The position numbers and the translations under genes were made by a program. Of a DNA stretch of 40,555 bases, positions 39,192 through 40,555 are shown in pieces. Under the pieces are notes generated by a model. The model was not told where the DNA came from. It made no database searches and was given only the letters and a program-made list of their open reading frames with translations. Position 1 is the stretch's first letter. Each line of letters starts with the position of its first letter. The stretch comes from an uncultured Coriobacteriaceae bacterium (GTDB lineage: Bacteria > Actinomycetota > Coriobacteriia > Coriobacteriales > Atopobiaceae): the NCBI GenBank assembly GCA_900543875.1, contig UQSV01000006.1:1-40555 (forward strand), given 5' to 3'.

Positions 39192-40555
39192 ATGAGCGTC
39201 ATCAACTTCCTGGGCGATGCCTGGTATGTGCGCGTTGACGAGGGTGAGCCCCATGCCGACGCGCTGCGCATCGCGAGCGCCCTCGGCCGCCTCGTCAAGG
39301 ACCGTCAGCCCGAGGGCAACGTGGTCATTGGCTATGACAGCCGCCCGCTCAATGCCGCCATCGCGCTCGAGATGGGCGAGGTCGTCGCCTCCTACGGGAT
39401 CAAGGCGCGCGTGAGCGACGTTCACTGCCCCGCCTCGGTTCTCAACGAGGCCGTGCGCAGGGACCGCGAGGCGGTTGTGGGTGTCATGCTCACGGCGGGC
39501 AACAGGCCTGCCGACTACTTTGGCGTGCGCATCTGCATGGCCGACGGCTCTGCCGCCACCTCCTCCGACACCGACCTGCTCGAGTCCTACATTGTGCCCG
39601 AGCTCCCCATGTCGCGCGGCGAGGTCGAGCTCATCGACCTCGTGAGCCGCTATCTCGAGGAGGTCTCCAGCCTCGTCGATGACGAGGCGATTCGCGCTCA
39701 GTCGCCCCTCGTCGTGTGCGACCCGATGTATGGCGCGCAGACCTCGATTGCCCGCCGCCTCATGTCCTCTCTCGGTGCCCGCGTGGTCGAGATTCATGCC
39801 GACGACGCCGAGGACTTTGGCGGAATCCATCCCATGGTGGCGGAGCCCTGGATCGATGACTGCGAGCAGGCCGTGACCGCGAACGGCGCCTCCTACGGCA
39901 TTGCGCTTGACGGAGCAGGGGAGCGCATCGCCCTCGTCGACGAGCACGGTAACTATGTGAACCCGCACAAGACGCTGTCGCTCATCATGGAGTACCTCGT
40001 GAAGGTTCGCGGGCTTACGGGTAGGCTTGCAGCCCCCGTCTTCGTGAGCTCCATCGTGCGCAGGCAGGCCGAGCGCCTGGGTCTGCCCCTGACGGTGACG
40101 CCCATCGGCTACGCATGGATGCGCGAGGAGGTCGCCACCGGGGACGTCGTCTGCGCGGGCGATGCCGTTGGCGGCGTTTGCGTGCCCCAGCTTGGCTACG
40201 AGCGCGACTCCCTTGCGGCGGCAACCCTCCTTATGGACATATTCGCTCGCGACGGGAGGCCCGTGTCCCAGATCGTGGCCGATCTCGATACGAGGCTTGG
40301 CCGCATGGAGTACGGCCGCAAGGAGGTCAGGCTTGGCCCCGGGGAGGCTCAGATGCTTAGGGTGGCCCTGCCGGGCGTGAACCCGCCCGAGGTCGCAGGA
40401 GTCGCCGTCGAGAGTGTCTCCCACCCCGCCGGCTGCCTGCGCCTGGGCCTGGCCGGCGGCTCCTGGGTGCTGGTGGCCCCCTCCCCGGCGGCCCCCTCGG
40501 CCCTGGTGGTGGCCGAGGCCCCCACCCGCGGCCTGCGCGACGCCCTGCTGGCGGG
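39192..40555 (+). CDS. phosphohexomutase-like protein with lost catalytic motifs (3' end beyond window)
   Basis: An open frame of 454 codons running off the window. The fold of phosphoglucomutase/phosphomannomutase is clear: VVIGYDSRPLNAAIALEMGEVVASYGI (44-70), LVVCDPMYGAQ (173-183) and SLIMEYL. The catalytic motifs are changed: the phosphoserine loop TASHNP reads TAGNRP (101-106), so the Ser is Gly; the metal loop DGDxDR reads DGAGER (240-245), losing two Asp; and the C-terminal RxSGTEP loop is not recognisable (VLVAPSPAAPSALVVAEA). It is unlikely to be an active mutase. The frame is long and intact, so it looks like a kept pseudoenzyme rather than a decaying gene. CTGGAGGATGCATCT precedes the ATG. 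galU lies upstream behind a terminator. Confidence 0.85.
   Translation, partial: MSVINFLGDAWYVRVDEGEPHADALRIASALGRLVKDRQPEGNVVIGYDSRPLNAAIALEMGEVVASYGIKARVSDVHCPASVLNEAVRRDREAVVGVMLTAGNRPADYFGVRICMADGSAATSSDTDLLESYIVPELPMSRGEVELIDLVSRYLEEVSSLVDDEAIRAQSPLVVCDPMYGAQTSIARRLMSSLGARVVEIHADDAEDFGGIHPMVAEPWIDDCEQAVTANGASYGIALDGAGERIALVDEHGNYVNPHKTLSLIMEYLVKVRGLTGRLAAPVFVSSIVRRQAERLGLPLTVTPIGYAWMREEVATGDVVCAGDAVGGVCVPQLGYERDSLAAATLLMDIFARDGRPVSQIVADLDTRLGRMEYGRKEVRLGPGEAQMLRVALPGVNPPEVAGVAVESVSHPAGCLRLGLAGGSWVLVAPSPAAPSALVVAEAPTRGLRDALLA

Noticed and set aside
1..40555. Search by eye for CRISPR arrays, insertion-sequence ends, attachment sites, rRNA and tRNA genes
   Set aside because: None found. 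The only regularly spaced repeat is the three-copy 32-bp array at 15008, whose repeat units are 13-14 bp and lie at a promoter.

Overview
The window is high-GC (by eye clearly above 60 %), densely coded bacterial DNA. I infer a member of the Coriobacteriia (Actinomycetota), near Olsenella or Collinsella. The support is the strong CTC/GTC/GCC codon preference, Gram-positive cell-surface traits (an LPXTG sorting signal, no outer-membrane genes), the rpmE/prfA/prmC/atp gene neighbourhood, and a ribosomal-protein leader in front of rpmE of a kind described from this class. No search was run, so the genus is not established. I see no tRNA, rRNA, CRISPR array, insertion sequence or phage gene.

Layout. 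(1) 1-5457: a sugar-acid catabolic unit. A YjhG/YagF-type dehydratase, a YjhH/YagE-type aldolase and a GntP-family permease lie on the minus strand, with a divergent IclR regulator. Two copies of a 13-bp motif, 94 bp apart, lie between permease and regulator. It matches the E. coli yjh/yag pentonate (xylonate) modules in gene content. (2) 5549-6736: a DUF4143-type ATPase broken by one in-frame TGA. (3) 6913-13022: hpt-ftsH, a membrane-anchored Cys-repeat protein, an aminotransferase and a PHP phosphoesterase. (4) 13108-17714: xth and a patatin-like lipase (minus), a sirtuin whose promoter carries three 12-14-bp repeats spaced exactly 32 bp, and an LPXTG surface protein whose signal-peptide codons are out of frame at a G8 tract, which suggests phase variation in the OFF state. 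(5) 17890-20986: a DHPS-HPPK fusion (folate), a degenerate biotin-ligase-like protein and coaX. (6) 21053-28701: rpmE with a structured leader and a long Ala/Lys/Glu tail, a trigger-factor-C-domain protein, prfA, a PrmC-TsaC fusion, glpK, rpiB and upp. (7) 28704-35992: a small AtpI-like membrane protein and the full F-type ATP synthase operon atpBEFHAGDC, behind a good promoter and a folded leader of about 165 nt. (8) 36085-40555: murA, a small membrane protein, a DtxR/MntR-type regulator, galU, and a phosphohexomutase-like protein, cut by the window end, whose catalytic motifs are lost.

How the genes work together. The first block should take up and split a sugar acid into pyruvate and a small aldehyde. 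The middle is housekeeping: protein quality control, purine salvage, folate and CoA precursors, translation termination (RF1 and the methyltransferase that modifies it) and tRNA t6A. The last third pairs energy conversion with envelope precursor synthesis (MurA, GalU).

The signals most worth following are the G8 contingency-type tract at 16163, the competing stems in the atp leader, the 32-bp-phased repeats at 15008-15085, and the phosphohexomutase pseudoenzyme at 39192.
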